NCBI RefSeq assembly: GCF_024198235.1
Contig: NZ_JAKCFB010000033.1
Location: 41,517 to 105,516, forward strand
From: Myxococcus dinghuensis
GTDB taxonomy: Bacteria; Myxococcota; Myxococcia; Myxococcales; Myxococcaceae
DNA: 64,000 nucleotides
Direction of reading: 5' to 3'
Positions 34,000 through 41,625 of this stretch are shown one piece after another. Position 1 is the first letter of the stretch; the number at the start of each line of letters is the position of its first letter. Under the pieces are notes generated by a model. That model worked only from the letters and a program-made list of their open reading frames with translations, searched no databases and was not told where the DNA came from. A program made the translations under genes and the position numbers.

Positions 34000-35265
34000 T
34001 CACCCGCAGGAATTCAGGTCCTGCTGGGCGACGACACGACCGGCCTTCACCACCGTGCGCGCGTGCCCTATTCCGAGATGGTAGGGCAGATGGCGGTAGG
34101 ACGCACAGCTGAACGTCACGAGGTCGCCCGCGTCACCGACAGCCAGCCTGCCTTGTCGTTGCAGTCCCAATGACAAAGCGGCCCCGCGTGTCGCGGCCCA
34201 ATACGCTTCCGCGGCGCTCAAACCATTTTCCAGACACGCCAGCCCGAGCACCAACGCCACGTTTTCACTCATGGCTGAGCCAGGGTTGACGTTGGAGCCC
34301 AAAGCGATGTTGACGCCCGCGTCGCGCAGGCGGCGGCCGGGCGCGTAGGGGCGCATGCGCAGGAAGAGGGTGGAGGTGGGGACGAGGACGGCGGTGACGT
34401 TGGCGGCGGCGAGCGCGCGCAGGCCGGCGTCGGTGACCTGCTCCAGGTGGTCGGCGGTGGCGGCGCCCAGTTCGGCGGCGAGCTCGGAGGCGCCGCAGGC
34501 GGTGAGCTGGTCGGCGTGCAGGCGCGGCACCATGCCCAGGGCGCGCGCGGCGGTGAGGATGCGGCGGCCCTCGTCGACGGTGAAGGCGCTGTCCTCGACG
34601 AAGACGTCGCAGAAGCGCGCCAGGCCCTCGCGCGCGACGGCGGGGAGGATTTCGTCGATGCACAGCCGGACGTAGTCCTCGCGGCGGCCGCGGTACTCCT
34701 CCGGCACCGCGTGCGCGCACAGGAGCGTGGGCACCAGCTCCACGGGCGTCAGCGCGCCCAGGCGCCGCACCACGCGCAGCATCTTCAGCTCGTTCTCCAC
34801 GTCCAGCCCGTAGCCGCTCTTCACCTCCGCCACCGTCACGCCGTGCGACAGGAGGCGCTGGAGGCGGGGCAGGGCGAGCCGCACCAGCTCGTCCTCGCTG
34901 GCGGCCCGGGTGGCGCGCACGGTGCCGACGATGCCGCCGCCCGCCTTGGCGATCTCGAGGTAGGTGGCGCCCTGGTTGCGCAGGTCGAACTCCGCGGAGC
35001 GCTCGCCGGCGAAGACCAGGTGCGTGTGCGGGTCGACGAAGCCGGGCCCCACGAAGCCGCCCTGGGCGTCCAGCACGGTGGTGCCCGGACCCACGGCGCC
35101 CGCCGGGAGGTCCGATTCCGGGCCGACGAAGGCGACGACGCCGTCGCGCACACCCACGCAGGCGCCTGGGTGCGGGGTGAGCGCGTCCTCCGCGCGCTCG
35201 CGGTGGGTGCCCTCCAGCGTGAGGACCTCCGACGTGTTGCGGACCAGCAGCTCCAGCGCTCCCAT
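34000..35265 (-). CDS. hutI: Imidazolonepropionase
   Basis: Third step of histidine degradation: opens 4-imidazolone-5-propionate to N-formimidoyl-glutamate. The 421-residue amidohydrolase has the Zn-binding HxH in GFVDPHTHLVFAGER, then QGATYLEIAKAGGGI, TVAEVKSGYGLDVENELKM, LLCAHAVPEEYRGR, DVFVEDSAFTVDEGRRIL, the metal-binding PRLHADQLTACG and ALGSNVNPGSAMSEN. It ends the minus-strand group hutU-lipoprotein-hutI, starting four bases after the lipoprotein gene ends. The first enzyme (hutH) is not in the window. Confidence 0.96.
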   Translation of the reverse strand: MGALELLVRNTSEVLTLEGTHRERAEDALTPHPGACVGVRDGVVAFVGPESDLPAGAVGPGTTVLDAQGGFVGPGFVDPHTHLVFAGERSAEFDLRNQGATYLEIAKAGGGIVGTVRATRAASEDELVRLALPRLQRLLSHGVTVAEVKSGYGLDVENELKMLRVVRRLGALTPVELVPTLLCAHAVPEEYRGRREDYVRLCIDEILPAVAREGLARFCDVFVEDSAFTVDEGRRILTAARALGMVPRLHADQLTACGASELAAELGAATADHLEQVTDAGLRALAAANVTAVLVPTSTLFLRMRPYAPGRRLRDAGVNIALGSNVNPGSAMSENVALVLGLACLENGLSAAEAYWAATRGAALSLGLQRQGRLAVGDAGDLVTFSCASYRHLPYHLGIGHARTVVKAGRVVAQQDLNSCG

Positions 35266-35269
35266 GATG

Positions 35270-36010
35270 TCAGCGGCCTCCCCGCACTCCCATGATGGGC
35301 ACGTTCCAGCTCGCGCTGGAGCCCACCTTCGCGCGGCCGAAGCCGCCTGAAATCTCGAACGACCTGAAGAAGCCCCACTGCATCCGCGCGGCGACGACGC
35401 CGCCGTAGTACGTGGAGGTCTGGCTGGTGCCCGCGGACGACAACGTGTGGACCGCGAAGAAGGGCACGACGCCCACGGAGACGTGGGGCTCGGGCTGGAA
35501 GGTGAAGGCGCACGTGGCCTCGGCCCCCGCCATGCTGCCCGGCCCTCCGTGGCTCGACGTCAGTCCGAAGTCGGACGCGCCGCGCAGCGCGATGGCCGGG
35601 GCCAGCCCGAGCTGCTCGGAGCCCAGGTAGTACGAGGCCCCCGCGTACAGGCCGTACCCGGGCAGGGGCAGCAGGAACATCTCTCCCTGGGCGCCGGTGT
35701 GCAGGTGGAGCCGCTCGGTGACGGGCCACGTCATCGCCAGGTCGAAGGCCATGCCCCACTGCTGCGTGGAGAAGCTGTCCTCGTCGCCCCGGAACCGGTC
35801 GGCGTCGGTGCCGTTGACGCGCGCCCCGGCGATGGGCGCGCTGAGCCGGGGCCCGGTGCGGATGCCGCCCTGGAGCATCCGGTGGTCCGGAGCGCCGGGC
35901 CCCAGGCGCATCACCATGGGGCCCATGGCGGTGGGCGCACAGCCCGCGAGCGCTCCGAGCGAGGTGGCCAGCAACAGCAGGTCGTTCAGGCGCTTGCGGA
36001 CGTGGGCCAT
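35270..36010 (-). CDS. Lipoprotein of unknown function, inserted in the hut operon
   Basis: A 246-residue lipoprotein with lipobox LGALAGCAP. The rest is rich in aromatic-alternating strands (LYAGASYYLGSEQLGLAPAIALRG, YYGGVVAARMQWGFFRSFEISGGFG), which looks like a small outer-membrane beta-barrel or a beta-sandwich. No family was recognised. It lies 13 bases after hutU and four bases before hutI on the same strand, so it is probably transcribed with them. A lipoprotein here might relate to substrate uptake; nothing in the sequence proves that. Confidence 0.8.
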   Translation of the reverse strand: MAHVRKRLNDLLLLATSLGALAGCAPTAMGPMVMRLGPGAPDHRMLQGGIRTGPRLSAPIAGARVNGTDADRFRGDEDSFSTQQWGMAFDLAMTWPVTERLHLHTGAQGEMFLLPLPGYGLYAGASYYLGSEQLGLAPAIALRGASDFGLTSSHGGPGSMAGAEATCAFTFQPEPHVSVGVVPFFAVHTLSSAGTSQTSTYYGGVVAARMQWGFFRSFEISGGFGRAKVGSSASWNVPIMGVRGGR

Positions 36011-36023
36011 GGCGAGGGGGAGG

Positions 36024-37679
36024 CTACACGGTGATGCCGGGAATCTTCACCCCGCGCTGCTTCGCCACCTCGATGGCCTCCGGGTAGCCCGCGTCCGCGT
36101 GGCGCAGCACGCCCATGCCCGGGTCGCTGGTGAGCACGCGCTCGATGCGGCGCGCGGCCTCCGGCGTCCCGTCCGCGACGATGACCTGGCCGGCGTGCAG
36201 CGAGTAGCCCATGCCCACGCCGCCGCCGTGGTGGAACGACACCCACGACGCGCCGTTCACCGCGTTGACCAGGGCGTTGAGGATGGGCCAGTCCGCCACC
36301 GCGTCCGTGCCGTCCTTCATCGCCTCCGTCTCGCGGTTGGGGGACGCCACGGAGCCGCAGTCCAGGTGGTCGCGGCCGATGACGATGGGCGCCTTCACCT
36401 CGCCCTTGCGCACCAGCTCGTTGAAGGCGAGGCCCGCCTTGGCGCGCTCGCCGTAGCCCAGCCAGCAGATGCGCGAGGGCAGGCCCTGGAAGGCCACGCG
36501 CTCCTGGGCCATCTTCAGCCAGCGCTGCAGCGACTGCTTCTGCGGGAACAGCTCCGCCACCGCGCGGTCCGTGCGGCGGATGTCCTCCGGGTCGCCCGAC
36601 AGCGCCACCCAGCGGAACGGCCCCATGCCCTCGCAGAACAGCGGGCGGATGTACGCGGGGACGAAGCCGGGGAACTCGAACGCGTCCTCCATGCCGCCCA
36701 GCTGCGCCTGGCCGCGCAGGTTGTTGCCGTAGTCGAAGACGTGGCTGCCGGCGCGCTGGAAGTCGTTCATCGCCTCCACGTGCATCACCATGGACTCCCG
36801 CGCGCGGCGCACGTACTCCTCCGGGTCGCGCTGGCGCAGCTCGGCCGCCGCCTCCAGCGACAGGTCCGTGGGGATGTAGCCGTTGAGCGGATCATGCGCG
36901 CTCGTCTGGTCCGTGACGAGGTCCGGCTTGATGCCGCGCCGGTACAGCTCGCGGAAGACGGACGCGGCGTTGCCGATGATGCCGATGGAGCGGCCCACGC
37001 GCTTCTGCTGGGCGTCCTTCGCCAGGGCGAGCGCCTCGTCCAGGTCCTTGGCCACCACGTCCAGGTAGCGCGTCTCCACGCGGCGGCGGGCGCGCGTCGG
37101 GTCGATCTCCACGCCCAGGAACACGGCGTTGTTCATCGTCGCGGCCAGGGGCTGCGCGCCGCCCATGCCGCCCAGGCCTCCGGAGAGGATGAGCCGGCCG
37201 GACAGGTCCTCGGTGCCGAAGTGGAAGCGGCCGGCGGCGGCGAACGTCTCGTAGGTGCCCTGCAGGATGCCCTGCGTGCCGATGTAGATCCACGAGCCGG
37301 CCGTCATCTGGCCGTACATCATCAGGCCCTTCTTCTCCAACTCGTGGAAGTGCTCCCAGTTGGCCCAGCGGCCCACGAGGTTGGAGTTGGCGATGAGCAC
37401 GCGCGGCGCGTCCGGGTGCGTGCGGAAGATGCCCACCGGCTTGCCGGACTGGACGAGCAGCGTCTCCTCGTCGGAGAGGGACTGGAGGCTGGAGACGATG
37501 CGGTCGAACGACGGCCAGTCGCGAGCGGCCTTGCCGGTGCCGCCGTAGACGACGAGGTCCTCGGGGCGCTCGGCGACATCCGGGTCGAGGTTGTTCATCA
37601 ACATCCGGAGCGCGGCCTCCTGGACCCAGCCCTTGCACGAGAGGGTGGAACCACGGGGGGCACGGATGACGCGGGACAT
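36024..37679 (-). CDS. hutU: Urocanate hydratase
   Basis: Second step of histidine degradation; converts urocanate to imidazolone propionate using tightly bound NAD+. The 551-residue protein has MYGQMTAGSWIYIGTQGI, LSGGLGGMGGAQPLA, LDEALALAKDAQ, VTDQTSAHDPLNGYIP and the signature around the NAD-adduct cysteine GRDHLDCGSVASPNRETE. The C-terminal GGGVGMGYSLHAGQV and GMGVLRHADAGYPEA are also typical. The ATG at 37679 follows a good AGGAG. First gene of the visible hut group. Confidence 0.97.
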   Translation of the reverse strand: MSRVIRAPRGSTLSCKGWVQEAALRMLMNNLDPDVAERPEDLVVYGGTGKAARDWPSFDRIVSSLQSLSDEETLLVQSGKPVGIFRTHPDAPRVLIANSNLVGRWANWEHFHELEKKGLMMYGQMTAGSWIYIGTQGILQGTYETFAAAGRFHFGTEDLSGRLILSGGLGGMGGAQPLAATMNNAVFLGVEIDPTRARRRVETRYLDVVAKDLDEALALAKDAQQKRVGRSIGIIGNAASVFRELYRRGIKPDLVTDQTSAHDPLNGYIPTDLSLEAAAELRQRDPEEYVRRARESMVMHVEAMNDFQRAGSHVFDYGNNLRGQAQLGGMEDAFEFPGFVPAYIRPLFCEGMGPFRWVALSGDPEDIRRTDRAVAELFPQKQSLQRWLKMAQERVAFQGLPSRICWLGYGERAKAGLAFNELVRKGEVKAPIVIGRDHLDCGSVASPNRETEAMKDGTDAVADWPILNALVNAVNGASWVSFHHGGGVGMGYSLHAGQVIVADGTPEAARRIERVLTSDPGMGVLRHADAGYPEAIEVAKQRGVKIPGITV

Positions 37680-37770
37680 GAACAGACTCCTGAGGGGTGG
37701 CGGAACGAAAGGCCCGGCACACTAGCCGAACCCGCGAGGCCGCGGCACAGCACCGTGTGGCCCCGCGCGT

Positions 37771-37818
37771 CACTGTCCGAGACAGTGCGGGACGCCCCGT
37801 CCCACGGGGCAGGGCGTC
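37771..37818. terminator. Two adjacent hairpins between hutU and the BON-domain gene
   Basis: CACTGTC/GACAGTG (37771-37777 with 37781-37787) forms a 7-bp stem with a three-base loop. Next, CCCCGT/ACGGGG (37795-37800 with 37804-37809) lies inside a wider GACGCCC/GGGCGTC pairing (37791-37818). They lie 36-83 bases after the stop of the minus-strand BON gene, so they could end its transcript before the hut promoter. Confidence 0.55.
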
Positions 37819-37853
37819 ACGCGCTCCGTGGCGCGGCGCCCCGTGAGTTCGGC

Positions 37854-38984
37854 TCATGCGTGCAACGGGCCGTGCTCATCCTCCTCCTCTTCACCCGTGG
37901 CCTGGAGCGGCTCCCGCGACGACGGCGGATGCAGCACCCCCTCCGTCCGGTCGAGGCGGATGTGGTTGAGGACTTCCTTCACTCCGAGCACGGCGTCCGC
38001 GACGTCCTCGATGGCGCGCTTCTCGTCGCGCCCCCGCACCCGGCCCATCAGCGTCACCACCCCGTCCTCGACCTGCACCTCCACGTCCCCGACGTCCATC
38101 CACCCCTGCATCAGCCGGTCGCAGATGTCCGCGCGGATGCGCGTGTCGCCGCGTTGGTAGCCCCGGGGCGGGCGGCCTGTCGCGGCGCGTCGCGCGTCCA
38201 TGGGCGGCCGGGGGCGGGCGCCGCTTCCGACGTAGCCCCCGTGGCCCAGGTCGTGGTCGCCGCGCCGGGAGGGGCTGGTGGAGAAGCCGGTGACGGGCGG
38301 CGCCATGTTCTCCACGCCGGGGCCATGGCCGGAGGGCTGGGTGCCGCCCAGGCGTACGTCCGCCTCGGCGGGACGCTCGCGCGGCCCCAGCTCGCGCAGC
38401 TCGTCGAGCCACGCATCCGGCTCGTCCCATTCATCCACGCCCCGCTGGCCGTAGCGCGTGTGGCCGACCTCGCCCTGGCGATGGGGTGGGGGCCCGTCCC
38501 GAGGCGGCGGCCGGCTTGGCGGGCCACCGCGAGAGGCGTCGCGGGGGGACCGCTCGTCGAGTGCGCGGAACGTGCCGCTGGGGCTGTAGCCCGGACGCCG
38601 GGCGATGCGCTCCGGGTCCATGGCGCGTGCCCGCCGGTCCAGCGCGCGGTAGTAGTCGTCGTGGGAGCGGCCGGGCGGGCGGGCGCGGTCCATCTCGCGC
38701 GCGGAGTCCCCGAAGTCGCGGTCGATCTCGTAGTCGAGCCGGTCCCGGTCCTCCTGCAGGGTGCGGTAGTCGCGATCCCTGTCGAGGTCGCGGGAGGGGT
38801 ACCAGGGGTCGCGGTGGCGGCCGGGGGCGACGTGCCAGTCCCGCGAGGAGTCGCGCCCGGACCCTCGCTCGGGGCCGGCGTCCTCCGGGCCTCGGCCCAT
38901 GGGGTGGCCGTGTCCCCGCTGGTGGTCGTCGCGTGGGTGGCGCGGTCCGCCACCCCTCCGGTCCTCGTCGCGCCTGTTGCCCAT
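37854..38984 (-). CDS. BON-domain protein with long Arg/Asp-rich N-terminus
   Basis: A 376-residue protein. The C-terminal BON domain (about residues 280-350) reads DTRIRADICDRLMQGWMDVGDVEVQVEDGVVTLMGRV and AIEDVADAVLGVKEVLNHIRL. BON domains bind phospholipids and occur in envelope-stress proteins such as OsmY. The first 270 residues are low-complexity and highly charged (Asp-Arg repeats such as RDLDRDRDYRTL), with no signal peptide, which is unusual for BON proteins. The ATG at 38984 has an excellent GAGGAGG box. The C-terminus ends in an acidic EEEEDEHG. It is divergent from the oxidoreductase gene. Confidence 0.85.
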   Translation of the reverse strand: MGNRRDEDRRGGGPRHPRDDHQRGHGHPMGRGPEDAGPERGSGRDSSRDWHVAPGRHRDPWYPSRDLDRDRDYRTLQEDRDRLDYEIDRDFGDSAREMDRARPPGRSHDDYYRALDRRARAMDPERIARRPGYSPSGTFRALDERSPRDASRGGPPSRPPPRDGPPPHRQGEVGHTRYGQRGVDEWDEPDAWLDELRELGPRERPAEADVRLGGTQPSGHGPGVENMAPPVTGFSTSPSRRGDHDLGHGGYVGSGARPRPPMDARRAATGRPPRGYQRGDTRIRADICDRLMQGWMDVGDVEVQVEDGVVTLMGRVRGRDEKRAIEDVADAVLGVKEVLNHIRLDRTEGVLHPPSSREPLQATGEEEEDEHGPLHA

Positions 38985-39231
38985 GGTCGTGCCTCCTCGT
39001 GGCGTGTCGGGTACACCCCGTCTCCAGACGCTTGGGACCCCGCGGGTGGCTGGCAATGTGGCCTCGCCCCGTCGGTCGTCCGGGCGGGCACCGGGCGGGA
39101 GTGTCACCGGCGGTGACGCGGTGGAGGGCGGCGTGAGAGAGCGACCGAGCATTCCCGCGAGGCCCGGGAGCGGTAGACTCCGGCCTCGCCGCGGCCGGGC
39201 AGTCGGCCGCATGGCGCCCAAAGGACGGGTC

Positions 39232-41610
39232 ATGGCCGAGGTACAGCGGAGCGAGGAGGGGACCCCGGACACGGCGACGAGCGCGTTGTCGCCCGTGCTG
39301 CCTCCCGTCCAACCACCCGAGGAGTCCACTCCTCCGCGCGTGGACGCGCCGTCCCAGGTCGCCGGTGGCATCCCCGCCGTCATCTCCACGATGAAGCACG
39401 CGTGGGGCGAGATGGGCGCCGTGCGTGGGACGCGGCTGCTCCTCAAGGTGAACCAGAAGGACGGCTTCGACTGTCCGGGCTGCGCCTGGCCCGACCCGGG
39501 GCACCGCTCCGTCGCGGAGTTCTGCGAGAACGGCGCCAAGGCGGTCGCGGAGGAGGGCACCACCGAGCGCGTGACGCCGGACTTCTTCCGGCAGTGGAGC
39601 GTGGCGGCGCTGTCCGCGCAGGGCGACTACTGGCTGGGCAAGCAGGGGCGGCTGACGCAGCCCATGGTGCTGCGCGAGGGCGCCACGCACTACACGCCCA
39701 TCGCCTGGGACGAGGCCTTCGCCCTCGTGGCCGAGGAGCTGAACGCGCTCGACACGCCGGACGCGGCGAGCTTCTACACGTCCGGGCGCACGAGCAACGA
39801 GGCGGCGTTCCTCTACCAGCTGTTCGTGCGGCAGTTCGGCACCAACAACCTGCCGGACTGCTCGAACATGTGCCACGAGTCCAGCGGCACCGCGCTCGGC
39901 GAGACGCTCGGCATCGGCAAGGGCACCGTCACGCTGGAGGACTTCGACCACGCGCAGGCCATCTTCGTCATCGGGCAGAACCCGGGGACGAACCACCCGC
40001 GCATGCTCACCACGCTCCAGGCCGCCGCGCGCCGGGGCTGTGAAATCGTCAGCGTCAACCCGCTGCCGGAGACGGGCCTCAACCGCTTCAAGCACCCGCA
40101 GGAGGTGCTGCACCTGCTGGGGCCAGGGACCGCGCTCAACTCCCTGTTCCTCCAGGTGCGCATCAACGGCGACGTCGCGCTGCTCCAGGGCCTGGGCAAG
40201 GCCCTGCTGGAGCGCGAGGAGGCGCAGCCGGGCTCGGTGGTGGCGCGCGGGTTCATCGAGGACAAGACGCTCGGCTTCGAGGCCTACGCGCGGAACATGC
40301 GCGAGGTGCGGTGGGAGGACGTGGTGGAGCAGAGCGGGGTGTCGCGCGAGCAGATCCTCGCCGCGGCCGACATCCTCGCGCGCTCCGAGCGCACCATCTT
40401 CTGCTGGGCCATGGGGCTCACCCAGCACCGCAACGCGGTGGCGAACATCCAGGAGATCGTCAACCTGACGCTGCTGCGGGGCAGCGTCGGCAAGCAGGGC
40501 GCGGGCGTGTGCCCGGTGCGCGGCCACAGCAACGTGCAGGGCGACCGGACCATGGGCATCTGGGAGCGGCCTCGCCCGGCGTTCCTGGAGGCGCTGGGCC
40601 GCGAGTTCGGGTTCGAGCCGCCGCACCACCATGGCCTGGACGTCGTGGCCGCGCTGCACGCGATGAACGAGGGCCGCGTCCGGGTGTTCTTCGCCCTGGG
40701 CGGCAACTTCCTGTCGGCCACGCCGGACACGGAGTTCACCGCGCGCGCCCTGCGCAAGACGCGGCTCACCGTCCATGTCTCCACCAAGCTCAACCGGGCG
40801 CACCTGGTGCATGGCCTCCGCGCGCTCATCCTGCCGTGCCTGGGGCGGACGGAGCGCGACGTCCAGGCGACGGGGCCCCAGTTCGTCACGGTGGAGAACT
40901 CGATGGGCGTCGTGCACGCGACGCGGGGCGCGGTGGCGCCGGCGTCGGAGCATCTCTTGAGCGAGCCGGTCATCGTGGCGCGGCTGGCCTCGGCGGTGCT
41001 GGGCTCGCGCTCGAGTGTTCCGTGGTTGTCGCTGGTGGAGGACTACGACCGGGTGCGCGAGCGCATCGCGCGGGTCATCCCGGGCTTCGAGGACTTCAAC
41101 CGGCGCGTCCGCGAGCCGGGCGGCTTCTTCCTCCCGAACGGACCTCGCGAGGGGCGCTTCACCACGGAGAGTGGCAAGGCGCACTTCACGGTCCACGCGA
41201 TGCCTCCGGAGGTGCTGGCGCCCGGGCAGTTGATGATGATGACGCTGCGCACGCACGACCAGTTCAACACCACGGTGTATGGACTGGACGACCGCTACCG
41301 GGGCATCCGAGGTGGGCGGCGCGTGGTGATGATGCATCCCAAGGACATCCAGGAGCGTGGGCTCGCGGCCGGGCAGATGGTGGACCTGACCAGCCACTTC
41401 CAGGGCGAGACGCGTGTGGCGCGCCGCTTCGTGGTGGTCCCCTACAACATTCCCCGTCGGTGCGCGGCGACGTACTTCCCGGAGACGAACGTGCTGGTGC
41501 CCGTGGACAGCTTCGCGGAGAAGAGCCGCACACCCGCGTCGAAGTCCGTGGTCATCACCGTGGCGCCCTCCGAGGAGTCGGCGGCGCTCGGCGCGGGACC
41601 GACTCCATGA
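39232..41610 (+). CDS. Molybdopterin-dependent oxidoreductase, YdeP/FdhF-like alpha subunit
   Basis: A 792-residue member of the DMSO-reductase superfamily resembling the YdeP / 'FdhF-like oxidoreductase alpha subunit' group (TIGR01701 from memory). The N-terminal cluster-region motif is DGFDCPGCAWPDPGHRS. Later segments are FYTSGRTSNEAAFLYQLF, DCSNMCHESSGTALGETLG (candidate metal ligand Cys), FVIGQNPGTNHPRML, PVRGHSNVQGDRTMGI and the C-terminal cofactor-binding TLRTHDQFNTTVYGLDDRYRG. No FdhB/FdhC-like partner is next to it, and the substrate is unknown. An ATG at 39232 follows AAAGGAC. The first 50 residues are Pro/Ser-rich and probably disordered. Confidence 0.88.
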   Translation: MAEVQRSEEGTPDTATSALSPVLPPVQPPEESTPPRVDAPSQVAGGIPAVISTMKHAWGEMGAVRGTRLLLKVNQKDGFDCPGCAWPDPGHRSVAEFCENGAKAVAEEGTTERVTPDFFRQWSVAALSAQGDYWLGKQGRLTQPMVLREGATHYTPIAWDEAFALVAEELNALDTPDAASFYTSGRTSNEAAFLYQLFVRQFGTNNLPDCSNMCHESSGTALGETLGIGKGTVTLEDFDHAQAIFVIGQNPGTNHPRMLTTLQAAARRGCEIVSVNPLPETGLNRFKHPQEVLHLLGPGTALNSLFLQVRINGDVALLQGLGKALLEREEAQPGSVVARGFIEDKTLGFEAYARNMREVRWEDVVEQSGVSREQILAAADILARSERTIFCWAMGLTQHRNAVANIQEIVNLTLLRGSVGKQGAGVCPVRGHSNVQGDRTMGIWERPRPAFLEALGREFGFEPPHHHGLDVVAALHAMNEGRVRVFFALGGNFLSATPDTEFTARALRKTRLTVHVSTKLNRAHLVHGLRALILPCLGRTERDVQATGPQFVTVENSMGVVHATRGAVAPASEHLLSEPVIVARLASAVLGSRSSVPWLSLVEDYDRVRERIARVIPGFEDFNRRVREPGGFFLPNGPREGRFTTESGKAHFTVHAMPPEVLAPGQLMMMTLRTHDQFNTTVYGLDDRYRGIRGGRRVVMMHPKDIQERGLAAGQMVDLTSHFQGETRVARRFVVVPYNIPRRCAATYFPETNVLVPVDSFAEKSRTPASKSVVITVAPSEESAALGAGPTP

Positions 41611-41625
41611 GGCTCGCGAGCGCGC

